Source: Selaginella tamariscina
Taxonomy: Eukaryota; Streptophyta; Lycopodiopsida; Selaginellales; Selaginellaceae
NCBI GenBank assembly: GCA_003024785.1
Contig: PUQB01000086.1
Span: 153,962 to 217,961 of the forward strand
Direction: 5' to 3'
Length of the DNA stretch: 64,000 bases
Position 1 is the stretch's first letter. The number at the start of each line of letters is the position of its first letter. Of the stretch, positions 1-12,394 are shown one piece after another. A model generated the notes under the pieces. It was not told the origin of the DNA. It ran no database searches and saw only the letters and a list, made by a program, of their open reading frames with translations. A program made the position numbers and the translations under genes.

Positions 1-1205
1 TTTTAGGCCAAAAAGGGTGTTGCAATTCTGTACTTGTGACAGTAGGCCCTTCTAACTCTTGAACAACAGTCTCTCAATAGTCGATCACATGCTTATATAG
101 TTCTGAGTAACCAGTTGCCTTATCAGAATTCTTTGGCATCGATTTTTGAACCCATGCCACATATTTTTTGATGCCATCAATAATAACCTCTTGTTCTTGA
201 GCTGGGCACTCAATGGAATAGGGTCTGATTGTCCTTCTGGGAGAAGTGGCTTTCCATTCTCTCCACTTTTGAAGAGCATTAACCCCTCTTTTGGTAACCA
301 CTCCTGCTCTGATGGCCGTAACTTGTATTGCATAATAGGTATACCATCTCGTATGGAGAAAAAGAATTGTAGCTGCACAAGGTGACCAATTAAAGAATCA
401 CTCCCTTCTTTGATATATTCCTTGAGAATTTTTTTGAAGTCTGGCACCTTAGTCACAAGCAAAGCACAACTTTTTTTAGAGATGCAGTTTTCAAAAAGAT
501 TCATCATATGCGGTAAGGTAAGTGCATTTGTCCTTTTTGTAGAGTTAGAGACCTTACTGAAGAACGCATCAATATCTTCATGAGTGTGACCATAAGAAAA
601 CTGAGTGTGATTGTCTCAAACACACCTTTGGCAACAAGCATTGACAAGTAAGCTAGCACATATCTAGAAAATAAAAGTAAGTATGAGCTTGAGAAACCCT
701 TAAGTAAAATGATTTACCTATTTTTGTTCTCACATGCACAATTATCCATCTGTAAAAGCAAATGACAAGGAAGCTTATTTGATGTTGAGGACACATGTAC
801 ACTATTTGAGCTAGATCCCTCCACTGAACCTGAACTCTCAACAGGGCCATCTTTGTGCAGGCTGCTGACAATGCCTCTCATATTCCCAAGTAGCCTCAAG
901 TGCAACGTGTTCATGAGAGCATTATGTAAAGGTTGAAGGTGTTGTTTCTTCACTTTGAGATCATTGATAGGATGTGTCTGTGAGTGGGCTTCAAGGTTTC
1001 TGAAACACATGGCCAACGACCCAATAGTGAAATTGGAGTCGCTAGACCAATGTGGAAGTGAAAAGTGTCCATATGACTCACAACCGTGTCCATGTGTTAG
1101 CACACCTATCAATGAAATCGGAAGTTTCATGACATTTCCAAGGCACTTTGGTGTTGTAATGAACTTTGAAATGCTGGTCTTTGAATGATCCATCTTGTCA
1201 TGGAT
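1..1205 (-). pseudogene. DUF7869-type transposase-like gene, left copy (C-terminal half)
   Basis: Read right to left, this encodes the C-terminal half of the protein also found at 59.9-63.0 kb. It enters at LIHDKMDHSKT (about 1205) and continues through SLPHWSSDSNFTIGSL and MDNCACENKNR. A 54-bp GT-AG intron follows (664-717). The next exon has the hallmark GHTHEDIDAFFSK (about 595-545), reached through one apparent base deletion, and runs to HPFWPK near position 5. Acidic residues in DKMD, DNC..ENKN and GHTHEDID are spaced as in an RNase-H-like/DDE enzyme; that fold assignment is my inference, the family resemblance is from knowledge. The N-terminal half is missing: at 1205 the reading frame is replaced abruptly by the palindrome array. 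An in-frame stop occurs near 74. The 3' end lies outside the window. This copy is broken, but it shows what is hidden in the gap of the right copy. Confidence 0.72.
664..717 (-). other. Intron in DUF7869-type gene (left copy)
   Basis: A 54-bp intron with donor GTAAATC after ...AATAG and acceptor TTTTCTAG before ATATGTGC. The right copy has the same intron at 61,813-61,866, of equal length. Splicing joins the DNC..ENKN block to an R-Y-x-LAYLS block, as expected for the family. Confidence 0.65.
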
Positions 1206-1625
1206 CAAGGGGGCGGGATTAATCCCGCCCACAACTCTGACGATGGGGAATAGGTGGCGGGATTAATCCCACCACAACTCTCTCCGAAGCTATGATTTCA
1301 AAGAGATCTCAGGATAAATCCTGCCCACAAATATTTAAAATAGGGAAGTGGTGGCGAGATTAATCCCGCCACCCCTTCTCTGCCTCCTAAAATGGTTGGC
1401 GAGATTAATCCCATAAATAACTCTTTTTAATAAATTCAAGTAACTTTTATTAATTAAAAGAGTTATCAGCGGGATTAATCCCGCCGCTCTTTTTAAGAGG
1501 CGGAGAAGCATTGCCCGGACTAATTCTGCCATAGCTATCAAAGAGATGGTGGTGGGATTAATCCCGCCACCTCTTTGAAGAGGCGAAAAAAAATGGCTGG
1601 ATTAATCTCACCGTCCCGGCTAACC
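1206..1625. repeat. Palindrome array, left copy (degenerate)
   Basis: About eight copies of the palindrome GGCGGGATTAATCCCGCC or close variants, spaced irregularly by roughly 25-60 bp. One is perfect (1212-1229). Others differ by one or two bases, for example near 1253, 1355, 1392, 1469 and 1545. The array is the inverted counterpart of 59,095-59,745 and starts exactly where the DUF7869-type reading frame breaks off. Confidence 0.8.
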
Positions 1626-2556
1626 GAGAATATTAAGTTAGAAGTATATTTAAATGGGATAAATCCCTAAAGAAATATATTGTAATCCTAATGCATTCAT
1701 AAATCCCTAAATTCTAAAATTTAAGAGAGAATGTAAGAGAGTGAATCTTTATAAATATATGTAAATTTGTTTATAATACTTACTTGTAAACAGCACTGAA
1801 GGCGCCGTGCTTTCCTATAAACAATAGCGCACATAATTTAATGTCGCTCCTAAGTTGATCACTAAGAAGAAAAAAGAAAATCTGAAGAGTGAAAAATAAA
1901 GAAATAAAGAAACCCTTGCCGGAGAAAGAACTAAATTTGAATTTGAGTGGGAAATTAAATGCATTTTTAAATTTACATGTCAGACTGACAATATTTATGT
2001 CAGAAATTCGAATTTTTTTGAAAATAACAGAAAAGAAAATTTAAGATGAATTGAAACAAATAATCGACAGTCTGACATATATACTCTCCAATTCCAATGA
2101 GTGTTTTAAAATTACATTTAATGTCATTCAAGTGATTCAAGCTGTTTAATATTACAAAATTTTGTAATTATTCTACATTCTTAATATTCAAGTATATATT
2201 ATTAAGTTTATATCATATATATATATACACTAATACAATAAATAAATTGATATATTATTATGTATCATTTAAAATATATTCATAGTTTGTTTATTATTAT
2301 TTTTCTTAATTACTCGAGTAATTAATTTACATTTCCTACTATTAATGGGATATTCTTTATTATTTTCTTAATATTTGAAGAATATTTCAATATTAAACTT
2401 GATTATCATAATTAAATTAATCTTATTCTTAATTATCTCAGTAATTATTCTACATTTGTATATATTAATGGGATTTTTTCAATTAATTTGTTATTATTTC
2501 AAGAATATTCCTATGTTAAACCTTATTATCAATATTAAATTAATATATATGGAGAA
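1626..2556 (-). repeat. AT-rich flank, inverted copy of 58.19-59.08 kb
   Basis: This is the reverse complement of the DNA left of the second palindrome array. Shared landmarks are the GGCGCCGTGCTTTCCT block (1801 here, 58,905 in the other copy), the CTCCGGCAAGGGTTTCTT block and the 'GAATATTC' AT-rich units. Coordinates of matching points sum to about 60,720 throughout. Similarity stops at about 2556, so the left element copy is truncated or rearranged there. No gene seen. Confidence 0.75.
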
Positions 2557-3190
2557 GGAGGCTGGAGACAAGCTTCAACCTTTGCCTCTTGGAACGTGGA
2601 TTTTGACAAGACCCCTAAGCATGGATTCATCAAAGTTAAGAGTAAGCTAACCCGAAGGTGGGACGTACCCTTGTCATTTGGAAGTTAGGGCGGCACAATA
2701 AAGGGTTGTACCTTAATGACACAAGCTGAATCTTGCACCGATAAAAGAGTAACAAACTCAGTCATGAACCTAAGAGCTCTCCTACCCATACTTTACCTTA
2801 TTTATGTGACAGAACCCCCCGTATGTGTAAGTGGGTTGGCACGGAATGCCAACCCTTAGTTAATGAGATGAGTTTTGCACACTAACCCCTACTCCTAAAC
2901 CCTACCAAAAAGGGTGGGGTTTTAGGGCGTGGGTTAGGGCAACCCTAAGAGTGTTCTTAATCCTATTTAATATGTTAAACTCATCTAATTAGGATGTCAA
3001 AATTGGGGGTGAATTTTTTAAAGATAAGTGCTACCTTCGTTTAGAGTTTCTCGTGATATCTAAGGACAGCCTTTCGGACTACTCCTAAACACTTAAGTGC
3101 ACTAAGCGGGGTTGTTTCTCATTAGATCTAAAGTTCATCAACATAATATAGTAGGTAACAACAATCAACATCCAAAGTAAATGGTCAAAT
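2557..3190. other. Unassigned sequence between repeats
   Basis: Moderate-GC stretch that is not part of the inverted repeats. It contains two AAACCCTA/TAGGG telo-box-like motifs around 2895-2950 and a near-palindrome GGTTGGCACGGAATGCCAACC near 2833-2853 (8-bp arms GGTTGGCA/TGCCAACC). No protein-coding signal that I trust. It could be a remnant of another mobile element. Confidence 0.4.
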
Positions 3191-3829
3191 CATGATAAAA
3201 AGTATAACAGAAAGAGCACAGAAAGTCATAAGTTATTTAGGGTGCTCTTGATAAACATATTGTTGTTTCACTTGTTGAGTAATTTTCCATCTTACATATC
3301 ATAAGTACGGTTTGAACAAAAGATGCATCAATATCCTAAATGCAATTTATTTCTTTTAACAACATTTTTGAAAATTAAATACAACCCCTACATGCACATG
3401 TATTACATAGTGTTAAGGTCTTTGTAATAAATGCAAAAAAAGAGGTTTTTATTCACTGCCCTACACTCTTAAAGTACTAAGTTCACGTCACGTTCTCCCG
3501 TGCGACTTGTAAGAAGTTGACCAACTTTATTCACTTATTCTATCTAAAATCAAAAACTATTCTTGAATTCTACTTGTATGAAAGCAAAATTTTTGATTTT
3601 TAATGTCATTCTCTTTCTCCGTATGTCCGGTGTAAAGTAAGGTCGTCCTCGGCAGCGCCGAAGACAAAGGCCCTAATCAAGCTGCACATCATGACCCGTA
3701 TATCTACGGACGTTGACATGCATGCAATATGCAACTTAGCTCTCCCCATTTTAATGATACATGTTAATAATTTTATTTAATAAGCTACTAACAAACGACA
3801 TGTTGCATTTCAACGGTAAAACACATGCG

Positions 3830-3885
3830 AATTGTTGGTGTGAAATCCACATCAAAGTACTTTTCGTACCGTTGATTTTTCAATC
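3830..3885 (-). promoter_or_regulatory. Orphan copy of GDSL upstream segment
   Basis: Read on the minus strand, it resembles the block found just upstream of GDSL A and F: CAACGGTACG, then a GTACTT..TG core, then GATTTCACACCAACAATTCGC. Here no GDSL gene follows, so this is probably the upstream region of a lost copy. Function is not shown; conservation of the block across four places is. Confidence 0.4.
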
Positions 3886-5689
3886 AAATCGAGGGTAAGT
3901 CACTATTAAAATATAAGACTTTAATTATTCACATTTTCTTTAAAGGGTCATATAAACATATCAAGATATATTTAAAATATATAAATTGTATTCTAAGTAC
4001 TTTTTAAGATTCAATGTAGTTTGATATATATAATATATTATATATGCAATAGAATTCAAACATGTGTATTATTCATACATTAGTAAAAACCTACTCGTGT
4101 TAGTATATTTTAAAGAGATATCTTAATTAATAATTTAAATTTTATTCCAGCATTGAATAGATGTCGGAGATCTCTATGTATTCTACGACTTAATGTCGTG
4201 CGCACATGAGACATGTCGAACCATAAATGTATATAATAAAAGTTATGTATTATAAACTTTAAGTTCTTAAACTGAGAAAAGCGAGTTTGACTTACTTATA
4301 GTGGATTTAAATTCATGTTTTTATTCAAATAAATATCTATATATTCTTTATATATATATATATATTATATATATAATATTCTGCAGTTTATATTAATTAT
4401 AAGAGATCTAATATAATAAATATATCTTAAGATGGAATAAGCAAACAAATTATTATACTAGGTAAAAATAAAAGCGAAAACTTAACCTTGAGAAGTAATT
4501 AAATCAAATCACAGTAATATTGTACTTTATAAATTCTAAGAACTCTTAATTTTAGTAGTGACATTTATGTTTAAATATAAAAACACCCACTGTTGATTTG
4601 GTAATGTGATTTTAATATATTTGAATATGTTTTGTAATATGTATACATTAATATAATTTTGAATTAAAATATATTTTAAAAGTGTACACAAAGTGTAAAG
4701 TTGTGTTTATGCATATGTACTGTATATATATTAAAACGTGTGGAACTATAAATGTATATGCACTATATATTATATCTATATATATAAATATATATATCAT
4801 TTAGTATATAATACACGTATGTGACCGACCTAAAGATGTGTGTATAAGCAGGTAAGAGAGTGTTTAAAGTAAGAAAAAGACGTAGTTTTGAGAGTGCTTT
4901 AGTATGCATGAGAGAACGTATATTGTATTAAGTGCTGACTAAACCGCCCTACATAAGTCCATATATACGTGTATGTTTAAAAGTATATACAACGTGTAAT
5001 GTGTGTTATGCATATATACTGTATGATAAAACATATTATTAAGACGTGTGGAACTATAAATGTATATGCATTATATATATATATAGAGCATATAACATGA
5101 CCTATGCGTGTGGTGAGAGTGTTTAAAGGAAAAGACGTAGTTTTGAGAGTGCACATATATATATACATTTAGCATATAACATGTGGTGAGAGTGTTTAAG
5201 GGAAAAGACGTAGTTTTGATTTGAGAGTGGCTACCATTCGTATATATGAATACTGTAATGCAGTATTATATATAGAAACCCATTTAAACTACACACTCTA
5301 TCTGGGATTAAATTTAAACACTAATTAAAAATGTTATGCAACTAGTTTTCTTTTGCGCTCTTTGGGTGTAACAAGACATAAACACGTGTTACTATGTTAT
5401 ATTAACTTATCTAGATGTCCGTTTAGGTATAATATATGAAAGCAGTAAGTTAATATAACGTAACAGCATTAATAGTAAGTTAATATAAGATAACAGCATC
5501 AATGAATCAACACACACCAATAGTCATCACACCGAGTGAAATGAGTCCTTACGATCATCCTTTGTGCCACAGCCTTCTTATTAGAAAGAGCAGCACTGCG
5601 TGCAACGAAACCCACCCAACAACCCAACCCATCCCAAAAAAATCTATTTATTAAGCATGATGTGCCTAGGACGATCGTAGAACTTATAC

Positions 5690-5921
5690 GAATGTTATAA
5701 TTAAAATGGGAATGTTTATAATTCCACTTTTTAATAATTAATAATTTTAATCATTTAATTTAATATTTTTTAATATAAAAAAATAATTTTTAAAATAATA
5801 TATTTTTAAAGAAAAAATATTATTTAAAATGTATGTTTAAAATATTAATAATTAATACATAAGTATTAATTAAATTCTTTTCTTTATATTCTCATTTTTA
5901 CTCATTTTAGTTACAACGTTC
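5690..5921. mobile_element. MITE related to the 48.7 kb element
   Basis: A 232-bp AT-rich element without coding capacity. Its terminal inverted repeats of about 20 bp read GAATGTTATAATTAAAATGG on the left and, reverse complemented, GAACGTTGTAACTAAAATGA on the right. The right end, read inward, also matches the sequence starting at 48,722, including the following GAATATAAA and TAATTAATACTTA blocks. It is therefore best read as a non-autonomous derivative of that larger element. I could not define a clear target-site duplication. Confidence 0.65.
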
Positions 5922-6469
5922 ATTTATAAAGGATTAAATTCATGGGAGAAATATTACTAATGCTTGGTGTTGAGGATGAGTCCCCAAGGTGAAACATGTA
6001 CAATCTCAAATGTAAAAAAAAAAAAAAAAAGAATGTACCTGGTGTTTTGTCTTGCTTTTGCAAAATAAAAACCTAAAGTGGGAACTCACATTTATTGCAC
6101 GTGTGGCATGTGTACTCTTGTTCGAAAATGAATAAGAATATTCTTTTTTACTTATTGTTATTTAAGTAAGTTTTGGTATGGTTTGTAGGCATGGTAATTA
6201 ATCTTTTACATAATTTTTTGTGAATTATTATATATAGTGTAATCTTTTTAATTATAGTTATTCAATTGCATACAAAAAATTATTTCAAACATCTTGTACT
6301 TTATTAATAATATTAAAATACATTACATTGTCAGAAATTGAAAATTAATAAATTAAAATTTCATTCCCATTTTAAGGATCAAAATTTCCCTCTTCATAAC
6401 CAATTATTCAATTTCTATCATTGTTTTTAATGGGTTTTTTTCACTATTTTATATGAAAATATAACAAGC

Positions 6470-7900
6470 TATTAATGCGAACGTAACAACATGATTTTCT
6501 TATCACAGTTTGTTCTTCATACAAATTTTACAATACCCATAAGAAGGACAATTATGTTGCAACAAATTCTAACAAGTCTTAGCAGGTTAACAAGAGATAT
6601 TTCAAGTGATAAAAAGACTTTCAACATTGACTTTGAATTGGGGAAGGACGTCACCATATATGTCATGTTCTTAAGAGCTCATCTAGTGATTCTTTGGAGG
6701 TTTTGCAGAATGATACATTTATGATAATAAAAACATGTACCTCTCGAGGTAATTTACTTTTGACCAAATAAGCCCATGTAAACTTATTCTTCATGTGTAA
6801 TGAAGCAGCCTATTAGGGATATTAATTTCAAACAAGTCACCATCATGGAATCATTGACATTTGGTATAATAGTGTTATTATACAATCAGTTGATTTACTC
6901 CTTGAGTCATGCAAAGAATTTGTTCAAAAATGCCAGTGAATCATTTGTATGGAAGTACCACCAAGCTTATGATGGTGATATGGTTTTTGAATTGTCATTA
7001 GTCCCTAGATTGTTAAAGAATTTAATGCTAAGGAAATGTGGTTATGTTTGGACTAGGAATCATGATTCCTAACGAAGGGATTTCAATGGCAATGTGCAAA
7101 TAAGTTAATGTCAGAGACATCTTTCATGTAGCAATATCAATTATTCTCACTCGACAAGAAGCTTGGGAACAATCAATAGTACTAGAACAACATCTTGAAA
7201 TTCAAATCATTTGTAAGACAAATTAATTCAAATCATGGTAAACTAATTATTGTAGATTTCAACCGAAATGTTACATTCATATGATGCCATCTACTACACT
7301 GTCATTTCATCCAATACAAAAATGAAGACAATTCATTCACATTGGTCTGCATAATCATTTGGTATTTAATAAAACATTAAGGAATGTAAAGAAACATGTT
7401 TTGAGCAAGTTGCAAGAATGTTTTGTGTAGACTCCAAGAGCTTCAATGGGCATCATCAAGATGGATGTAGCATCAAATATCATTTTTGAACGATTGACCG
7501 AGCCAACCCATCAACTAAAACTCTACACAAAAAGAACTACAGAATGTACTTGATAAAATTCTTCTTTTCACAAATAACCATATGTATGTTCCCTCAACCC
7601 ACTATTCTCAACACTGAGGAAAGTTAATCATTTACATTCTAATGTCATTGGCATAGAGTATTAAAAAATCATCACATAATCTACACCAATTTTACACCAA
7701 AGACGTGATCTTTTGGGGACTGTTGTAGTCTTTGATGCTAAGGATCTCGTTGATTAAAATGTAAATATTGCATTATTGGAAGTCTTTAACCCCATCCTTG
7801 GTACCAAGGACATGATTGCATCTATATAGGAATTTCCATCTTCAACATTGAGGATAGCAACCCCACTACCACCACATAAATATTAAATATATCAAACAAT
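6470..7900 (+). pseudogene. Decayed transposon-like protein unit, copy L
   Basis: This copy pairs with 32,950-34,300 (inverted) and 39,060-40,560 (inverted). Stretches of reading frame survive between stops, for example SRLTRDISS (about 6580-6610) and, near 7380-7500, a segment matching RNVKEHVFSKLQE and IIFERLT of the other copies. The unit resembles degenerate plant transposase-like proteins. No complete frame remains and I cannot name the family firmly. Confidence 0.4.
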
Positions 7901-9889
7901 TATTAATTCCTTCTCTTGTAAGATTAAGAACTTTTTGTACTCAAATAAAAAAAAATTAATTGTTATAATCAAGGGTTTGAACGAACTACTGGACCTTAAA
8001 AGTCCTTGAGATGGCTCTACCTAGAGTCATTTATATTTTTCGTTTAATGCATAAATAAGGTTTCTTATGTTTTCAAAATGTCTTATGTGGGAATGAATTC
8101 TAGCATGCACTTAATAAATAAGGTGCATCCTGGGCCAACTTGGAAGATGCCTATTTGTGTTTTAATTATATGCATTATGTTATTAATTGGGTCATAATGA
8201 ACATATTTGTTGACGATCACATGTAAGTGTTATTAGTACATTTTTATCACAACACGTATATCCTTTCTGTAGTTTTAAGTCTATTTAGATAGTTGTAATA
8301 TGTGAGATGAAGACTAAAGATGTGTGCATGAACTATGCTGTAATAAACTTGTTAGTGTTTATGTGTGTTTGGGCTTTGAAATATTACAAATATATGGTTT
8401 CATGGGTGATAAAGCTGTCATTGGATGGATTGTCATGAGTAAAGTCTTTGGTCACAATGTTGTACAAGAATGTGATTATCATTTCCATTGTACATAGAAC
8501 AATTGTTAGCACATGGATAAATATATAATTTCAAAAACATACAAATAATATCAGTCATTATGCCAAACGTTAGTAAATACCAAAAGTTTAGAGGAACAAT
8601 AAAGACTAAGTAAGGAACTTCTAATCAACAACACATATTTAACCCCCACACATGCCTTGCATGGTGGATGGTGAGAAAATCATTAGAACTGACATAGTTT
8701 ACAGGTAAATATATCATTATACTATTTAAAATAAGGTATAACTATATCCATTATAAGGAACTCTAGAGCAACAATCTCTTGTGTCCAATGTTACCATGAG
8801 AGAATTGGGACACTTTAGATGGAAGTAATATTCGGGAGCGGGAGGGAAGAAACTTGACATTGTAAAAGTTATCAAGCTTGATTTACTAACGCTTTCATGC
8901 AATGTGCATATACATATGTTGCCTCTTTGGATCAACATTTGGGTAACGATCCTTCGTCAACTAACCTCTTTACTAGACATATCACCAAACCCTTAAATCT
9001 ACAAGGGATGTGTAATGTTATTAAAGGAAGTCTCTCTAGAAGTTGTCATTAAATTCAAGGAACAAATAATTTAGAAACAAACAAAGCAATTGAAGAGAAA
9101 ATCGATGGCATTGATTTTGAGAAGTGATTTACATAGACTACATATATTGCATAGTAGCTAAGAAGTCTAGTTCAAAACTATATTTTGATAATGTTAACAT
9201 TGTGTAATTATGGAAAAAGAACTGATACATAATAAAGACTAAGCTATTTTAATAATCAGGAAATCAATCTTAATTTGTAAAAGAAATGTGGTTTTTTAAT
9301 TTGTTCTAATTTCTTTGATGTTATTTAAATTAGTGCAAATGAAAAAGTCACTCAATTGGTCTAGACTTGACCATGTAAATTGACTTTAAATTACTTTGAT
9401 TTTTATTATATGTTTAAATTGACTTATAAAATTAACTATAGCATACTCAACGTTGAGAATGAAGTAAATGTAAATATTATGAAGTATTAACATTTTTGTT
9501 TAACTCTTTATAATGATTGAATTACCTTTTGCATGATTTCTTTTAGTGTCAAAAAGTGTTTCTAATCCGTTTTCAATTGCTGCCATAACAAATATGAAAA
9601 ATAAAGAAATTGCAACTCTAACAAAAGTGGGGAATCAATTATGTCTAGAATGTCCCTACAAATATGGAGGGACATCGGGTCCAAATAAAAAAGAAGCCAT
9701 TAAAGAGAGCAGGAAAAGTTATGAGTTGTGGTGTTTCTCTTAAGGCGGCTCTCGATGAACATACTATTATTTCACCTCTATAGCAATTGTTCCATATTAC
9801 ATATCAAGAAGATGGTTTGAAGGAATGTTTAAAGTTTATTCATGGGGTTAAATAAAAGTGTACATAAAAACATCCCAATGGATTTTATA
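7901..9889. other. AT-rich DNA of left arm, no gene seen
   Basis: This is the mirror of 31,090-32,940. It contains short conserved patches such as the block at 8740-8800 that pairs with 32,030-32,090. A short open stretch at 9546-9743 (65 codons, lysine-rich) is not conserved as a frame in the mirror copy, so I do not call it a gene. Confidence 0.5.
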
Positions 9890-10240
9890 TAAACCTACTC
9901 TTATTCCCATCCCCCTAAACCCAAACATCGCTGAGTGTCCGAAAAAGAAAGTAATCGATTCAGACCTTTACGGGTCTAATCTCTCGCCCGGATATTATCT
10001 CGAGCTTCAATCTCCAAACCACAGCTCATAAGCACACACCAAAGCAAAAAGCAAACACAAACAAACGAGGCCAAACCAATCTGCAGCAGATGCCCAAAGT
10101 AACTCCATGATAACCACTATAGCATACCACATACACATCCACCAAGATCACACATCAAATGCCCAAGGATATGCCCAATACGCATCAGAATGACCACTAC
10201 ACACCAAACCTCTTTATAAACAAGGACTATCGTTGCAATT
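9890..10240. other. Left-arm-specific insertion of about 350 bp
   Basis: The two repeat arms align on both sides, but this stretch has no counterpart near 31.0 kb. It is less AT-rich than its surroundings and rich in CA and CCA runs (around 10,020-10,210). It encodes nothing I recognise. An insertion in this arm or a deletion in the other are both possible. Confidence 0.5.
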
Positions 10241-10774
10241 GCCCTCATTATGGTTTGAACAAAAGATTCATAATGACCATATTATAGTATCTTAAATGTA
10301 GTTGTGAAAGGTTTACATTTGTGAGAATTGATATACCCGTATGCGTTTGTACTAATTCATGTGTAAGGTTTGGCAATAAATGAGAAGAACAACGTTTTAA
10401 TTCACTAATATGTGCTTTTGAAGTATGATGTTCATGTCATGTTCTCCTGCACGTTGACCAACTTTTTTCACCTATTCTATGGAAAAACGAAAATCTATTT
10501 TTGAATTTTACTTTTATCAATGCCAAAAATTTAAATTTTTTAGTGTCAATTCTCCTTCTCCGTATGTACAGTATGAAATAAGGTCATCGTTGACGCCCAA
10601 GACAAAAGTAATTTATGCCTAATAAAGCTGCACACCAGGGAGTCATATACCTTAATCTGGGCGCAAGGAAGGGAGAACTAAATTACACGGACACGTACGT
10701 CAGCGCACATGCTCCCCATTTTAAGGATACATGTTAATAATTTCATTGAATAAGCACTGCAACGGTAAAACATG

Positions 10775-10870
10775 CGAATTGTTGGTGTGAAATTCACGTC
10801 AAGTACTTCCGCACCCTTGATTTTTTGATTAAATTGAGGGTAAGTCACTATCAAAATAAGTCTTAACGAC
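10775..10870 (+). promoter_or_regulatory. Conserved upstream segment of GDSL copy A
   Basis: Located about 110-210 bp before the GDSL A start. It contains TTCACGTCAAGTACTTCCG, with a TGACGTG core on the other strand, the typical shape of a plant bZIP-type site. The same block precedes GDSL F (30,543-30,620), and orphan copies lie at 3830 and 36,525. Repeated conservation suggests a promoter element; binding is inference. Confidence 0.4.
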
Positions 10871-10981
10871 TTTGTCTCAAGTTGTTTAAAGAGGATTTGG
10901 TCGGATGAGATTGATTTACATCCACGATTGGCACGTGTTATGTTTTTTTTTTCCCTTACAAAGGAGTTGAAGCGCACAGCA

Positions 10982-12394
10982 ATGGCTCTAATAGTTTGTA
11001 ATTCAGTGCTTCTGTCGATCTTATTTCAGGTAGTTATCAGCCAGAAATTCCCAGCCATTTTTCAGTTTGGGAATTCTCTGTCGGATCCCGGAATGCAGTT
11101 ATTGCATTTCCTGCTCATTATCATCTATTCACACAGCCTCCCTATGGAATGACTTACTTCGGACATGCACTGGGAGAAACACAGATGGCCGGCTTATCGT
11201 GGACTTCATAGGTATGTTTGTGTGTGTGCGCGCGCGCGTGTGGAGAGAGAGAGTGTGCAATCTAAGTTTTCTTTAATTAATTTATTTATCTAATAATGAT
11301 TATTTTTCAATATAGCAAGTGCACTTGGGCTTCCATTCTAAACCCATACTTGGCGTTTTCTAATTTTGGAAAATGGGGCTAATTTCGCTGTTCAGGGAGC
11401 CACCGCTCTAAGTTTTGATTGTTTTAAACTGCATAATTTTACAATTGGTTACCCAACAGTTGCACTCGATACACAGTTTAAATGGTTTCTCAACCTACAG
11501 AGACGCCAAAGACATAAACAAGCTGGTGGTGTGTGTGTGTTGAGAGAGAGAGAGAGATATATATATACATACATCGTACGTATGACATATATGTATATCA
11601 CTAGTTATATAATGCATAGTTTATATACAGGGAAGTTTCCAAGTGCAAAACAATTTGCAGAAGGATTATATAGTTGGTGAGATAGGTGGAAATGACTACT
11701 TACAATATACAAGAATGGAATTAGCTTCAAAGACCTATTGCAATACGTTCCATTGGTTGTAAGGAGCATCGAGAATATGATTAAGTAAATACATACATAA
11801 AACTTAATATTATAAACATATATCTGTTTGTTTTTTTTTTTTTTTTAGAGTTTATATCAAACAGGTGCAAGGAATTTCTTAGTAATAAATGTACCACTTC
11901 AAGGGTGTAATCAACCATACTTAGTACCACACGACTCTAAACCACAGTATGACAAGCTGGGATGTCTCCTGGAAGTCAACAAAGTTGGTCAACTCCATAA
12001 GTCAATGCTTGAGTCAACGGTCAAACATCTTTGGCAAGAGTTGACTGGCGCTGTTTTGACTATTGCTGACTTTTACGGTGCCATGGACAAGATAATAAAT
12101 AATCATCGTTATTATGGTAAGTATATGTGATATATGTAATGTTTATTTACATAAGTACTGTTTTGTAGGATTTAAGTATCTTTGGGAGCCATGCTGTGGA
12201 ATATTCGGAAACACAACAACAGTTCAATGTGGGGATACAGTTGTTATGAACGGAGTTGAAGTAAAAGCTGGAACCCTTCAGAACAATATATACTGGAATG
12301 ATCATTTACAGAGGCATTTTACAGGACTGTAGCATATTCTTTTTTATCTGGGGAATATTCAGATCCACCGGACACCTTCACGACATTCAAATGA
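10982..12394 (+). pseudogene. GDSL esterase/lipase copy A (frameshifted)
   Basis: Five exons with good splice sites can be laid out: 10,982-11,211; 11,316-11,528; 11,631-about 11,783; 11,849-12,116; 12,169-12,394. The family are secreted SGNH-fold ester hydrolases. Exon 1 starts with a hydrophobic signal peptide (MALIVCNSVLLS..), then QKFPAIFQFGNSLSDPG, where the usual GDSL aspartate is asparagine. Exon 2 keeps the NFAVQGA block, exon 3 GEIGGNDY, and exon 4 is fully open (89 codons, IADFYGAMDKIINN). Damage: single-base losses in exon 1 (CCCGGAATG, CATGCACTGG), compensating indels in exon 2, a lost donor and stop at the end of exon 3, and a one-base loss before the C-terminal histidine motif. 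It is the mirror partner of copy F and converges with copy B. Confidence 0.75.

Noticed and set aside
2375-2650. A 91-codon frame starting in AT-rich DNA
   Set aside because: The first two thirds are an Ile/Leu-rich translation of AT repeats mirrored at 58.2 kb, with no conservation of frame in the other copy.
6491-7072. Two plus-strand frames of 77 and 90 codons as separate small genes
   Set aside because: They align with broken frames in the two inverted copies of the same unit and are pieces of one decayed protein.
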